A stretch of 35,319 nt of DNA. It comes from a bacterium (GTDB lineage Bacteria; Electryoneota; Electryoneia; Electryoneales; Electryoneaceae). The DNA is taken from contig JANQEY010000095.1 of assembly GCA_028278125.1 (NCBI GenBank), positions 1-35,319 on the forward strand, written 5' to 3'. A program made the position numbers and the translations under genes. Within the stretch, counting starts at the first letter, position 1, and every line of letters starts with the position of its first letter. Shown piece by piece: positions 17,212-26,360 of the stretch. The notes under the pieces were generated by a model that saw only the letters and a program-made list of their open reading frames with translations, ran no database searches and was not told the DNA's origin.

Positions 17212-19833
17212 CTACTTCAATAAAACTATCCTGTAAGCCCCGGTCTGTTCCGGGTTTTCCATTCTGACATAATAAACACCCGAAGCCAGTTCTTTCCCCT
17301 GGTTTGATCCCTTCCAGTAGATTGAGTGCTGGCCATATGTGGGAACTGATCCATCGATTGCCGCGACCTGGCGTCCAAGAGTATTATAAATAACAATCTT
17401 ATACTCACCCAAAGTTGGAAATAACACGTTGATATTGACAGTATTGTTGAATGGATTGGGAAATGCAGACAATATTTTATAAGTCTCAGGAATAGCTGCC
17501 GGCGGAGTATAATTATGGATTCCATTTATTGAATTTGTATCGCCTGGTGTCCCGAAATCTGTCTCAGAGGCTCGCCAGTTGGTATGGTCTGAATTGGGCA
17601 GTGTATAGGCTAATAATTCAAGCGTTGGACCATTTCCATCCGGTTCACCTGGCCAGGGTTCATCATCATCATATGCCACCCAGTCAATTAAGTTTCCCTC
17701 AGGATTATAAATCCTGATCTCATCTCCTCCCCTGTTAAATCCAAATGACATGGGACCGTAAACGTTCTCGACATTCGGGAAAACCTCGCTGAATGAATCA
17801 GGTGAACGGGCAATTACCATAAATTCATGGCTGTCAATTGTTAATTCTTCCGGAAATTCGAAGCAATTTTCATCATTCTGGTCATATAATTCCCAGCCGG
17901 TAAGATCCTCCGAACCATTGACACAATAAATTTCTACCCAATCTCCAGGATCAACATCGTTGCTGCTATTATAATTGATCTCATTTATGATAATATTAGC
18001 GGAGCCTTCTTCAAGCTCACTCGTCGAAGATATTTGCGAGCTTGCCAGGAAAACACCAGAGGGAGTAAAGAGAGAAATCTCATCACCTTCCTGAGGATAA
18101 ACATCCAGGCACCCTGCCACATTACTAGTTGGAAAAAGGGAACTTGCCCACACGACATGATTTGTCACAAGGATTGAATCACCGCTGTCCATGGTTTCAA
18201 CTTCGCCGAACCTCATCATCCGAAAATCTTCATTTACCTGCACCATGCATCCGCTCAGATTCTTAGGATACAAAGCATTATTCTGGATTGACAGGATAAA
18301 TGAACCATTGGGGCCTTGATATATCTCGTTGTCAACCTGGAAATCACCAGATTGCGGAGGATTTTGATGCATTCTAATTGAAGGCTGGCTGAGTTGGACA
18401 TGAGGAAATGAATACATCCCGCTTGCTGGCCAATGGTATGTGGATCCCGAAGTAATTGTATAGTACAGAGGATTACCGACTACATCTACATAGCCACTCA
18501 AAATTCCGTCATCCGGCACAAGGTCACCATTCAAACCATCATCATTCAAGTTATGCCTGGTAAGATTTTCGAGATTATGAACGGAAATTTGAACAAGATT
18601 TTGAAAATTTTCACCTGCAACTTGAACAAATACACTATCGGTTTGGTTATCCAGGTATTCAGGTTCGATACTGAACCAGTCAAATCTTGGACGGGCAAAT
18701 GATATATTGTCTATGTGATCCCTTCGTTCGCTGAGAAAGTCTTCCAGATCAAGGATCGCCTGCTCAAACTCCTCGTTTGTGCCAAGTTTCAGCGTGTCAA
18801 GATAAACATCGTTCCTGATCAATTCAGCGGTATTATCCAATAACTCTTGAAGTGAATCAAATCCCGTTTCCGTCAGCCATTCTATTTTATCCAGGACGAA
18901 GTTTCTATTTACCTGGTCTTCTATTAATCTCTGGAACAATGTCTGTTCATTTAATCCAAAAAACCACGTTCGTGAAACATTTTCTTCTATCAGGTTCCCC
19001 TGCCAGTCATTTCCGAAGGAGGCATCCATATCCCAGGGTATTATTCTGTACAAGTCATCAGTATCCTGATGGAGATAATAATTCTTCGCCATACCATCCA
19101 GGTTGCTAATAGCTACCTGGAGGGAAAAATGTGTAAGTACTTCATCCACATCTACAAACATCTCAATTCCTCCTGCCGCTTCGGAGGGGTGCGCGTAAGT
19201 TATATAGGCAATCCTTGCTCTGAGTGTATCGACGGCATATGGAGGACCTTCCTTTTTCTCATAATAGTCAGTTATATCCTCAATATTTATTGGCGGCGCA
19301 AATCTGCATCCATTGCTGACAGCTTTAAATAGTGATCCGTTTACATCAAGTTCATTTCTTTCCAGGAAATCATCATTAACCTGTTCGACCTGAACATGTA
19401 CCCCATAATACTGATCATTGACAACTAATGACACAAAATCAGTTGCGGGTGCGGGAATGCCGGCGTATTCAGCCAGTCGCATGGCCAGGAAGTTTCTGCT
19501 AAAAGATAAATCGCGATATTCAGCGTTTAAATTAATCTCATCCCAGCTCTCAGGACCTGGACCATCAAAATCAATCTTCCAGGATTTTTTTGGCAAATTC
19601 CTGGCTGTAGTACCCCTGTAGCGAACTTCACAGTCATATCCGGTATTGTCATATGTTAAAACTGCCGGATAGGCATTATTTAGACTGGGATCAGCGTTCA
19701 ATAGATCCAGGTACTCCTCATCAATATCCAGTTCATATACCGCCAGGGTTAATTCCTGACTCAGTGTATTTTCAACAGGAAAAATAGTAAGTATTAGAAG
19801 AAAAAGAGTAAGCCCGACCAGTTTTCTGTGCAT
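17212..19833 (-). CDS. Secreted CotH-kinase protein with lamin-tail domain and T9SS sorting domain
   Basis: 873 residues. Signal peptide (MHRKLVGLTLFLLILTIFPVENTLSQ), then a CotH-type kinase domain (about 30-380): CEVRYRGTTARNLPKKSWKIDFD, YYGVHVQVEQVN (lineup with VEQ at 149-151) and RIIPWDMDASFG with WDMD at 267-270. A β-rich linker follows. Then there is a lamin-tail (LTD) domain, about 620-765 (IIINEINYNSSNDVDPGDWVEIY ... GWELYDQND ... LIDWVAYDDDEPWPG). The C-terminus is a T9SS sorting domain (AFPNPFNNTVNINVLFP ... SGVYYVRMEN ... YRIVLLK). CotH and LTD often co-occur in large secreted proteins. ATG 19831-19833 has CAGGTA seven bases upstream. It is the first gene of the cotH-cotH-sixA unit, and only the kinase and sorting domains match the next gene. 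Confidence 0.9.
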   Translation of the reverse strand: MHRKLVGLTLFLLILTIFPVENTLSQELTLAVYELDIDEEYLDLLNADPSLNNAYPAVLTYDNTGYDCEVRYRGTTARNLPKKSWKIDFDGPGPESWDEINLNAEYRDLSFSRNFLAMRLAEYAGIPAPATDFVSLVVNDQYYGVHVQVEQVNDDFLERNELDVNGSLFKAVSNGCRFAPPINIEDITDYYEKKEGPPYAVDTLRARIAYITYAHPSEAAGGIEMFVDVDEVLTHFSLQVAISNLDGMAKNYYLHQDTDDLYRIIPWDMDASFGNDWQGNLIEENVSRTWFFGLNEQTLFQRLIEDQVNRNFVLDKIEWLTETGFDSLQELLDNTAELIRNDVYLDTLKLGTNEEFEQAILDLEDFLSERRDHIDNISFARPRFDWFSIEPEYLDNQTDSVFVQVAGENFQNLVQISVHNLENLTRHNLNDDGLNGDLVPDDGILSGYVDVVGNPLYYTITSGSTYHWPASGMYSFPHVQLSQPSIRMHQNPPQSGDFQVDNEIYQGPNGSFILSIQNNALYPKNLSGCMVQVNEDFRMMRFGEVETMDSGDSILVTNHVVWASSLFPTSNVAGCLDVYPQEGDEISLFTPSGVFLASSQISSTSELEEGSANIIINEINYNSSNDVDPGDWVEIYCVNGSEDLTGWELYDQNDENCFEFPEELTIDSHEFMVIARSPDSFSEVFPNVENVYGPMSFGFNRGGDEIRIYNPEGNLIDWVAYDDDEPWPGEPDGNGPTLELLAYTLPNSDHTNWRASETDFGTPGDTNSINGIHNYTPPAAIPETYKILSAFPNPFNNTVNINVLFPTLGEYKIVIYNTLGRQVAAIDGSVPTYGQHSIYWKGSNQGKELASGVYYVRMENPEQTGAYRIVLLK

Positions 19834-20077
19834 TTTGAGTACCTGAAATTGGATTTTATAAGTTCGCAGGTTAATTATCTCACAGGAAAAATTAAAAACA
19901 CTCCTGTATTAAAATAGAAAGAAATTTTGCTACCTGAAAGGGATAAAAAGCGACAAATTTTGTTAGGACTAAATCACAGGTAAAATCTTGAGCCCAATAC
20001 CAATTGTCGAGATAGGCAATACACCTCTCTAATACCCCTTATTCTCTCCGGGTCATCAGATCAATGTTTGGAGTGAA

Positions 20078-21931
20078 TCAAGATGATATAAATTCACTTA
20101 AGGTTGTGGATTGTTTCCTGTTAATAAATATATCCCACCAGATCGCCAGGACCAGAAGATTCATATATTGCTGCAGGAACCTTTGCCGCTGCCTGAAACC
20201 TGCACGGCTCTGAAAAATTCTATCTTCAGATACAAGAAGGTACATTTCAAGCTTTTCTTTGTCGAAGAGGTTTTTTGCCATATCTGAGCCTTGGATAAAT
20301 GTACTGATCCGGTTTCTCAGGGTTGTATCATTGAAAAAAATCGCCAGGTCAGCGGCACCCCCCTGTTTTCTCCTGTTTATAATTTCGGGTGGGATTTTTG
20401 AGCGCAGATATTTATGATGAATATATTTCGTTTGCCCATTGTTCCTGGCCAGCTGTCCCACTTTCCCCCGGCACCTCAGATTTCGCGGCAACTGCAGGAT
20501 AAAATTATAAAGATCTCTGTCCAGGTATGGTAACGCCGCGTTTACATCGAACATTTCCGCGAAACGAGAGCCTTTAAATAATATTACCTCATGCGACATC
20601 GTCCTGATTAGAGCATTAAACACATAGGAGCCATAAACTTTCTCAAAATCTTTGTATTTAACAGGACAAACTGGTTCGCGATTCCATTTTACACCGCAAA
20701 GACGTTTTATCAGCTCTTCCTGGAAACCGGTGCAGATTCGATCACAATGCCGTACCATTGATCGATAGCTCTTCAGTTTCCTTACCAGGAAATTCTTATT
20801 CAGTAATCTTTTTGATCCAGCCACTCGCACAGCAGCATTCGCTAGTTTGGCTATTCCGTATCGTTCGAGAAGAAATGGTTTCGCGGGAACGTTTTTAAAT
20901 CCGTAAAGCTGGTCATTTCCCTCTCCACCAAGTATAACACCTTTATATCCACCTGCCATTTTTGCTGCGGCATATGCAACCAGTAAACCCTGTTCTGCCA
21001 ACGGCTGCTGCAAGTATTCGACAGCTTGCGGGAGTTCCTCAATCATCCCTCCAGAAAGAATAAACTCGTTATAATCAAGCTCATATTTTTCAGCCATCTT
21101 CTTTGCCAGGGGAATCTCTGACTGATACAGGGTATCATCAGTTGGATTATCGAAACCGATCGTGAAGCTATCGATTTTTCCAGGGTAAATTTCCCTTATA
21201 GTTGCGGCAAGCCCACCCGTATCAGTTCCCCCACTGAGAAACAGGCCGATGTTATTGCTATTTTTAATTCTCCTCTCTATTGATTGCTTCAGAAGGCGCT
21301 CATATTCTGTGACCGCCTCCTCTTCACTGATATCAAGGGATTCCCAGGGATACATTTTCTGTTTGTCATGCAAGGATTTTGAGTTTATTCCTTTCTCATC
21401 AGCTATAAGAACGTCTCCTGGCGCCATTTTTTTAACATTGGTGAGTGTTGTTTGTGGGGATGGCAAGTAGCAATAACAGAGGAATGAATACATCGCTGCC
21501 GTGTCAGGTTCTGGGGAAAAATCGGTGATGCCCAGAAGATTATCTACAGAACTGGCAAAATATTTATCACTGTAGTAGACGGATGGACCGAGCCCGTGTG
21601 GATCACGAACCAGGAGGAGACGCTTTTCCTCCTTTATTATTATTGTATAGCTTCCATCTACTTCGAGGAAGCCATCTTCACCAAATTCCAGGTAATAATC
21701 AAGCAGTAAACCTGCTGTATTCTCAGTTTTATCTTTGACTTTGCCGATAATACTATTTTTATTTATTATAGAACCCCAAAAATAGAGGGTAACATTATTG
21801 CTTTCACCTTTTTCGAAATCAATTGCTGCCAGGTTTTTTACAACGCTATTGATATTCAATTTTTCATGCAACTTGGGCAGGATCTCTGTATTTCGATCAA
21901 ATGATCCAGCAAAAAGGAATTTGGGATGCAT
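20078..21931 (-). CDS. Asparagine-synthase-like ATP-dependent amide/amidine-forming enzyme, no glutaminase cysteine
   Basis: 617 residues with the AsnB fold order. The N-terminal half resembles the Ntn glutaminase domain (VDGSYTIIIKEE, LLLVRDPHGLGPSVYY, FASSVDNLL) but starts MHPKFLF, without the Cys2 nucleophile. It therefore cannot release ammonia from glutamine as AsnB does. The synthetase half has the ATP PP-loop SGGTDT (233-238, usually SGGLDS) and GGEGNDQLYG (about 335-344, usually GEGADELFGGY). The C-terminus has INRRKQGG. β-Lactam synthetase and lasso-peptide cyclases are AsnB relatives that lost the glutaminase and use another amine, so a peptide- or small-molecule-modifying role is possible. 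The substrate is not predictable. No recognisable precursor peptide or RRE gene is adjacent. ATG 21929-21931 is preceded by a GGAG-like site. Confidence 0.82.
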   Translation of the reverse strand: MHPKFLFAGSFDRNTEILPKLHEKLNINSVVKNLAAIDFEKGESNNVTLYFWGSIINKNSIIGKVKDKTENTAGLLLDYYLEFGEDGFLEVDGSYTIIIKEEKRLLLVRDPHGLGPSVYYSDKYFASSVDNLLGITDFSPEPDTAAMYSFLCYCYLPSPQTTLTNVKKMAPGDVLIADEKGINSKSLHDKQKMYPWESLDISEEEAVTEYERLLKQSIERRIKNSNNIGLFLSGGTDTGGLAATIREIYPGKIDSFTIGFDNPTDDTLYQSEIPLAKKMAEKYELDYNEFILSGGMIEELPQAVEYLQQPLAEQGLLVAYAAAKMAGGYKGVILGGEGNDQLYGFKNVPAKPFLLERYGIAKLANAAVRVAGSKRLLNKNFLVRKLKSYRSMVRHCDRICTGFQEELIKRLCGVKWNREPVCPVKYKDFEKVYGSYVFNALIRTMSHEVILFKGSRFAEMFDVNAALPYLDRDLYNFILQLPRNLRCRGKVGQLARNNGQTKYIHHKYLRSKIPPEIINRRKQGGAADLAIFFNDTTLRNRISTFIQGSDMAKNLFDKEKLEMYLLVSEDRIFQSRAGFRQRQRFLQQYMNLLVLAIWWDIFINRKQSTTLSEFISS

Positions 21932-22118
21932 GTTTTCTCCGTGAATTATTGATTCAGAGATGATAAAACAGTGAAACGCTCTATTTCAGAAAAAAATTAT
22001 CTTCAATGAATAATTCAATAGAAGATATAAAATTTTAGTTTCTCGACAAACTTTATAATCGCGGTTTGTTTCATTAATTAGAAAACATGGCAACATTCCA
22101 GGAGCACAATTCGTATCC

Positions 22119-22150
22119 CTTGAAACTTGACGAACAGATGTTTAGTTTTG
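22119..22150 (+). promoter_or_regulatory. Candidate Bacteroidetes-type promoter of the Arg-rich protein gene
   Basis: CTTG (22119-22122), a 20-base spacer, then TAGTTTTG (22143-22150), an exact TAnnTTTG. Predicted start near 22157, about 27 bases before the GTG start codon. Confidence 0.55.
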
Positions 22151-22183
22151 GCTGATTGAAATTTTCCGATAGTGGAGGTAAAT

Positions 22184-22417
22184 GTGAAGGGTCGGCGGAA
22201 AGGTGACAGCCGTAATCGAAAAGTTGATAGACGACGCAGCGATAGACGGAAATTCCAGGCAAAAAACGCTGAAGGCTGGGATGGAACAGAACGCCGTAAG
22301 TATAACCGGAGGCAACGAGTACGTCGTAAAGCCGACATCACCGAAGATCCAACGGTAACGGAAGAGGAAATTGTTCAGCAGGGTTTGGATGAATATGAGA
22401 GAATAAAAAAGAAGTAA
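22184..22417 (+). CDS. Small arginine-rich protein, unknown function
   Basis: 77 residues from GTG 22184, with GGAGG (22174-22178) five bases upstream; the GTG at 22172 is a poorer choice. Residues 1-53 are extremely basic, with recurring RR units (KVDRRRSDRRKF, GTERRKYNRRQRVRRK) around a GWDG turn. Residues 54-77 switch to an acidic helix-forming tail (EDPTVTEEEIVQQGLDEYERIKKK). The basic part could bind nucleic acid or phosphate-rich surfaces, but I recognise no named family. Promoter, ribosome site and terminator are all on this strand, so it is a real single-gene unit. It is divergent from the asparagine-synthase-like gene. Confidence 0.75.
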   Translation: MKGRRKGDSRNRKVDRRRSDRRKFQAKNAEGWDGTERRKYNRRQRVRRKADITEDPTVTEEEIVQQGLDEYERIKKK

Positions 22418-22477
22418 TGCAAATAGACAGCTAGACAGATCTCTCAAGTTTTAAATTCGAATTCATATAATGTTTTT

Positions 22478-22530
22478 AATCACTATTCAATGAGGAAATC
22501 GATATTTTCTCACGGGATAGTGATTTTTTC
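22478..22530 (+). terminator. Long-hairpin terminator after the Arg-rich protein gene
   Basis: The outer stem AATCACTAT / ATAGTGATT is perfect. An inner stem TGAGGAAAT / ATTTTCTCA has one G-T wobble and a CGAT tip, and a symmetric internal loop separates the two. A T-rich tail follows. The rest of 22418-22725 shows no gene, only this and the trxB terminator. Confidence 0.8.
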
Positions 22531-22664
22531 TTCTCTATGCGATTAATACAATCAGTAGATTCATTCAATGTACAAAGTGCCATATCTTGGTACGTACAAC
22601 ATCTCCGTATAGTTTATCCTCAAGTTTTGTCCTCACCTGGTTAAGTCATGTTTATAACTGAAGA

Positions 22665-22695
22665 TAAAAAAATCGCCCCTGATCCAGGGGCGATT
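22665..22695 (-). terminator. Terminator after trxB
   Basis: Stem AATCGCCCCTG / CAGGGGCGATT with a three-base loop; on the minus strand it is followed by a run of Ts. It starts 30 bases beyond the trxB stop and can also stop plus-strand transcription. Confidence 0.93.
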
Positions 22696-22725
22696 TTCTA
22701 TATACAGTAATTCTAATGACTGTTT

Positions 22726-23676
22726 TTAACCTTCCGCGTTTTTTGCTTCCAGCCACCTTTCGGCATCAATCGCTGCCATACACCCTGACCCGGCGGCAGT
22801 AACTGCCTGTCGATATACCTTGTCGCGTACATCACCCGCTGCAAAAACACCCTCGATTTTGGTTTTACTTGATCCCGGATCAGCGATCAGGTAGCCGGTT
22901 TCATCCATCTCCAGTTGTCCGGCAAATAATTCAGTGTTGGGTGTATGTCCGATTGCAATAAAGAGACCTTCCATCGGAAGATCACTTAAATCGTCCGTTT
23001 TAACGTTCTTCAGCTTAACACCTGTTAAACCAGTCTCTCTGTCTCCCTGGCATTCATCAACCACTGAATCCCAGACGAACTCGATTTTCGGGTTGTCAAA
23101 TCCTCTCTGTTGCATAATTTTTGAGGCACGGAGTTCATCACGACGGTGGATGACATAAACTTTAGTCGCGTAACGTGTAAGGAAGGATGCTTCTTCCATG
23201 GCAGTATCTCCACCGCCAACCACGCCAACTACCTTGTCCTGGAAAAATGCCCCGTCGCATGTGGCACATGCCGAAATACCGAGACCTTTAAGCGGTTCTT
23301 CACTGGGAATTTCCAGCCAGCGTGCGGTTGCACCTGTTGCAATAATCAACGTTTCAGCATGGATTTCTTCATCTTCAACCCAGACTTTGAACGGAGATCC
23401 GCCGGTTAAATCTACCTTAGTAGCGTCTTCAGTCCTTAATTCCGCACCAAACCTGGCGGCCTGTTTTCCGATAAGTTCCATCATTTCCGGGCCGGTAACA
23501 CCTTCGGGGAAACCAGGATAATTCTCCACATCAGTTGTGATCATCAATTGGCCACCTGACTGGTATCCCTCGAGAACCAGTGTTTTTAAATTTGCTCTTG
23601 AAGCATATATGGCAGCTGTATAACCCGCTGGGCCGCTGCCTATAATCAGTACATCATAAAGTTTTGGTTCAGACAT
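22726..23676 (-). CDS. trxB: Thioredoxin reductase
   Basis: 316 residues, the normal length for low-molecular-weight NADPH thioredoxin reductase. FAD-binding GSGPAG (13-18), redox-active CATC (Cys137, Cys140), NADPH-binding GGGDTA (154-159) with the following VIHRRDELRAS, and the C-terminal FAD motif GVFAAGDVRDK are all present. It passes electrons from NADPH via FAD to thioredoxin in the cytoplasm. A GGGAGAAA ribosome site precedes ATG 23674-23676. It lies 99 bases downstream of rsmE on the same strand. The gene may contribute to the pathway feeding the thioredoxin-fold lipoprotein, but nothing in the sequence shows this. Confidence 0.96.
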   Translation of the reverse strand: MSEPKLYDVLIIGSGPAGYTAAIYASRANLKTLVLEGYQSGGQLMITTDVENYPGFPEGVTGPEMMELIGKQAARFGAELRTEDATKVDLTGGSPFKVWVEDEEIHAETLIIATGATARWLEIPSEEPLKGLGISACATCDGAFFQDKVVGVVGGGDTAMEEASFLTRYATKVYVIHRRDELRASKIMQQRGFDNPKIEFVWDSVVDECQGDRETGLTGVKLKNVKTDDLSDLPMEGLFIAIGHTPNTELFAGQLEMDETGYLIADPGSSKTKIEGVFAAGDVRDKVYRQAVTAAGSGCMAAIDAERWLEAKNAEG

Positions 23677-23775
23677 CTTTTCTCCCGTATTGTCAGCGAA
23701 TCAAAAATCATCTGCTGTTGATCTATTAATTATTTACCACGAAGATGGATTTGAATAATAATAAAAAAGAGCTAA

Positions 23776-24495
23776 CTATTCCAGAAGAGAACCGATCTGT
23801 GAAAGTGCAGAGGCAACAGCCGTTTCACTTCGCAAACGCCGTGGACCTAAAGAGATCGGAGTAAATCCATTCTGCACCATAAAATCCTTCTCATTGCCGC
23901 TGAAACCACCTTCACAACCAATGGCAACGCTGATATTTTCTCCCGGATTAATTTGCGAAATATCACCTGTTCCACCCTGTACAAAGATCAACTTCTTCTC
24001 GCTCTCTTTCTGTTCGATGCTCCAGTGTTCAAGGAGTTGCGGTTCTAATAACGGTGGGACGAGACCTCTTCCGCATTGTTTTGTCGCTGCCAATACCCTC
24101 TTCCTGATTTTCGCCAGGCGGGAATCGTTCAAACGCTGATTAACATATTCCGTTTTCAGCGGGGTAATCTCGGAAACTCCCAGCTGAACAGCCAGGTCAA
24201 CCGCATCAAGAAAATGATCAATCTTGAGAATTCCAAGACCGAGTTTGATTTTACAGGGAGGTTCACGGCAGTTATCGTATTTCTCAAAAAGCTCCAGGAA
24301 TGCTTCACCATCATTTATTTCAACAATTTTAGCGTCCCAGGCGGTTCCAAGGCCATCAATAATTTTTAGCTCTTCACCTGTCCTGCCTCGGCGAACACGC
24401 AGGAGATGATGTGCTTCATCACCGGAAATAACAGCGCTTCTGTTATCCGGGTTTATACTAGCCGGATCTGTGTAATAAACTTCTATCTGTGCCAT
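23776..24495 (-). CDS. rsmE: 16S rRNA (uracil-1498-N3)-methyltransferase
   Basis: 239 residues of the SPOUT superfamily. The N-terminal PUA-like part has GDEAHHLLRVRR. The SPOUT knot has AIGCEGGFSGNE (usually GPEGG, here a Cys replaces the Pro) and ISLGPRRLRSETA, the AdoMet-binding knot. It methylates N3 of U1498 in 16S rRNA. I chose ATG 24493-24495 (MAQIEVYY); the frame extends to 24531, but the extra twelve residues are not typical. No strong Shine-Dalgarno is visible, which makes the start somewhat uncertain. Confidence 0.92.
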   Translation of the reverse strand: MAQIEVYYTDPASINPDNRSAVISGDEAHHLLRVRRGRTGEELKIIDGLGTAWDAKIVEINDGEAFLELFEKYDNCREPPCKIKLGLGILKIDHFLDAVDLAVQLGVSEITPLKTEYVNQRLNDSRLAKIRKRVLAATKQCGRGLVPPLLEPQLLEHWSIEQKESEKKLIFVQGGTGDISQINPGENISVAIGCEGGFSGNEKDFMVQNGFTPISLGPRRLRSETAVASALSQIGSLLE

Positions 24496-24636
24496 GGGCA
24501 CAAAGATATGAATAGCATCGAAATACCACAATTGGAAAACGGGAACTCAAGCTAATTGAATAATCCATGGTAAATTGATTAAGAAAGTTCACCTTTTAGA
24601 TATTTCGACTTCGGAACCTGGTTCTTAGTTAATTTG

Positions 24637-24668
24637 CTTGCGAAATTTAGAGTAATTATATACATTTT
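24637..24668 (+). promoter_or_regulatory. Possible Bacteroidetes-type promoter of the M2-like peptidase gene
   Basis: CTTG (24637-24640), a 20-base spacer, then TACATTTT (24661-24668), one mismatch from TAnnTTTG. The leader would be about 60 bases. A competing TTGACA at 24696 has no matching -10. Confidence 0.35.
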
Positions 24669-24733
24669 GGGTTCACTATTTTCAAAGTTCAACTTATTGA
24701 CAGACCTATAAATGCGGGTTTAAAGGAGTAATT

Positions 24734-26353
24734 GTGATCGGTAATCCTGAAACAGAAAATAATCTACGTTCAATACTTGAAGAACGTGAAAAGGTCCTTG
24801 AACCACTGAGGACCAAATTCTCAGAGGCTTACTGGAATGCCACGGTTTCAGGTAAAGAGAAGGATTACAAAACTGCTGAAGAGGCTGAAACAGCCCTCAA
24901 CATGGAGCTTGGGAACGCGGAACTGTTCCAGGAATTGACTAAATATCTAGCCGATCCGGGAGTTCAGGACCTGCTCCTAAGACGCTGGGCATCTTTAATC
25001 CGAATGGAAATGGGACCTCACCGTCTCCCTGAAGAAACAGTAGCCGACCTGGTACAACGCCAGAAAAAGATAGAAGCGACAATGAATACTTTCAGGCCGG
25101 AAGTGTCTGGTGAAAGTATGACATCCAACCAGATCCTGGAGATTCTCCGGCTCTCCGACGATGTTGATTTACGTCGGGAAGCGTGGGAAGCCAGTAAAAA
25201 GGTGGGACCATTGATCGCCGAAGATCTTCGTGAACTGGTTCGTGCCCGTAATCTCGCCGCAAGGTCACTCGGCTATCCCGATCACTACAGGATGCTGCTG
25301 GACTTCCAGGAAATTGACGAGGCCAGGCTTTTCAGCCAGCTTGGACGATTCGCGTCACTTAGTGAAGATTCATACCGCCGCATGAAAGCTCGCCTTGACA
25401 GGCTGCTTGCCGATAAATTCGATATTGAAGCTATCGATCTTGCCCCATGGCATTACGGCGACCCGTTCTTCCAGGAGGTGCCAAAGGTATTCGGAACTGA
25501 CACAGATCCCATCTACGCAGAACATGATGTCCTTGAATGGACAAAGGAATATTTTTCCGGTATCGGTCTGCCGATTGACGGTATCATCGATAAGGGTGAT
25601 TATTACGAGAAAGAGGGTAAAAATCCTCACGGGCTCTGTGATCATATCGACCGAAACGGTGATGTCCGTGTCCTGATGAACCTGAAAAACAACACCTACT
25701 GGTCATCAGTTTCACTCCATGAATTCGGACACGCTGTTTACGACATGCACATCGATCGTGATCTCCCCCATACACTGCGTGTACCTTCTCACATATGTAC
25801 TACTGAGGCTGTTGCCATGTTTTTCGGTCGTCTCGCTCGTGATATCGAGTGGATGACCAGCATGTTCAAGCTCAAGGGCGATACAATCAGGGATCTGCAA
25901 GGACCTCTCGAGGAAGAACGCAAGATGGAGATGGCGATTCTAACACGCTGGATCCTGGTGATGGTTCATTTTGAACGTGGAATGTACCGTGATCCTGACC
26001 ATGACCAGCAGCAGCGCTGGTGGGACCTGGTTGAAAGATTTCAGTTGATCCGTCATCCTGCCGGACGAGACAAGGAACATGACTGGGCAACTAAAACTCA
26101 TCTCTCAGGTGCTCCGGTTTACTATCATAATTACATTCTCGGTGAATGGATTGCCAGCCAGTTCCACCTGACCTTGATGAAAGAGTTAAAGCTTGATGAT
26201 CCGCCTGACTGGCATAAGATCCCTGAGCTTGGCGAATGGTTCAAGGAGAATGTATTCAAGCACGGATCATACTGGCAGTTTAACGAATTAGTCAGGAATG
26301 TAACTGGTCACGCACCCCAGCCTGACGCATTTATAAACCAGTTCATGAGATAA
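24734..26353 (+). CDS. M2-like (ACE-family) zinc metallopeptidase
   Basis: 539 residues. The active site HEFGH (329-333) is followed 25 residues later by Glu358 in HICTTEAVAMFFGRL. This gluzincin spacing, with the LP and TLR residues between, resembles peptidase family M2 (angiotensin-converting-enzyme type) more than M3. The mainly helical N-terminal half (LRREAWEASKKVGPLI, RNLAARSLGYPDHY) is also M2-like. No signal peptide is present, so it is a cytosolic carboxy- or oligopeptidase. The start is GTG 24734 with AAAGGAG six bases upstream. The MBL-fold gene follows after 7 bases, so they form an operon. M3 membership is the main alternative. Confidence 0.85.
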   Translation: MIGNPETENNLRSILEEREKVLEPLRTKFSEAYWNATVSGKEKDYKTAEEAETALNMELGNAELFQELTKYLADPGVQDLLLRRWASLIRMEMGPHRLPEETVADLVQRQKKIEATMNTFRPEVSGESMTSNQILEILRLSDDVDLRREAWEASKKVGPLIAEDLRELVRARNLAARSLGYPDHYRMLLDFQEIDEARLFSQLGRFASLSEDSYRRMKARLDRLLADKFDIEAIDLAPWHYGDPFFQEVPKVFGTDTDPIYAEHDVLEWTKEYFSGIGLPIDGIIDKGDYYEKEGKNPHGLCDHIDRNGDVRVLMNLKNNTYWSSVSLHEFGHAVYDMHIDRDLPHTLRVPSHICTTEAVAMFFGRLARDIEWMTSMFKLKGDTIRDLQGPLEEERKMEMAILTRWILVMVHFERGMYRDPDHDQQQRWWDLVERFQLIRHPAGRDKEHDWATKTHLSGAPVYYHNYILGEWIASQFHLTLMKELKLDDPPDWHKIPELGEWFKENVFKHGSYWQFNELVRNVTGHAPQPDAFINQFMR

Positions 26354-26360
26354 TTATTCT

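Noticed and set aside
22074..22447. Overlapping minus-strand reading frames opposite the Arg-rich gene
   Set aside because: They have no ribosome site. The plus-strand gene has promoter, Shine-Dalgarno and terminator, and its RR-rich codons create open hydrophobic frames on the other strand.
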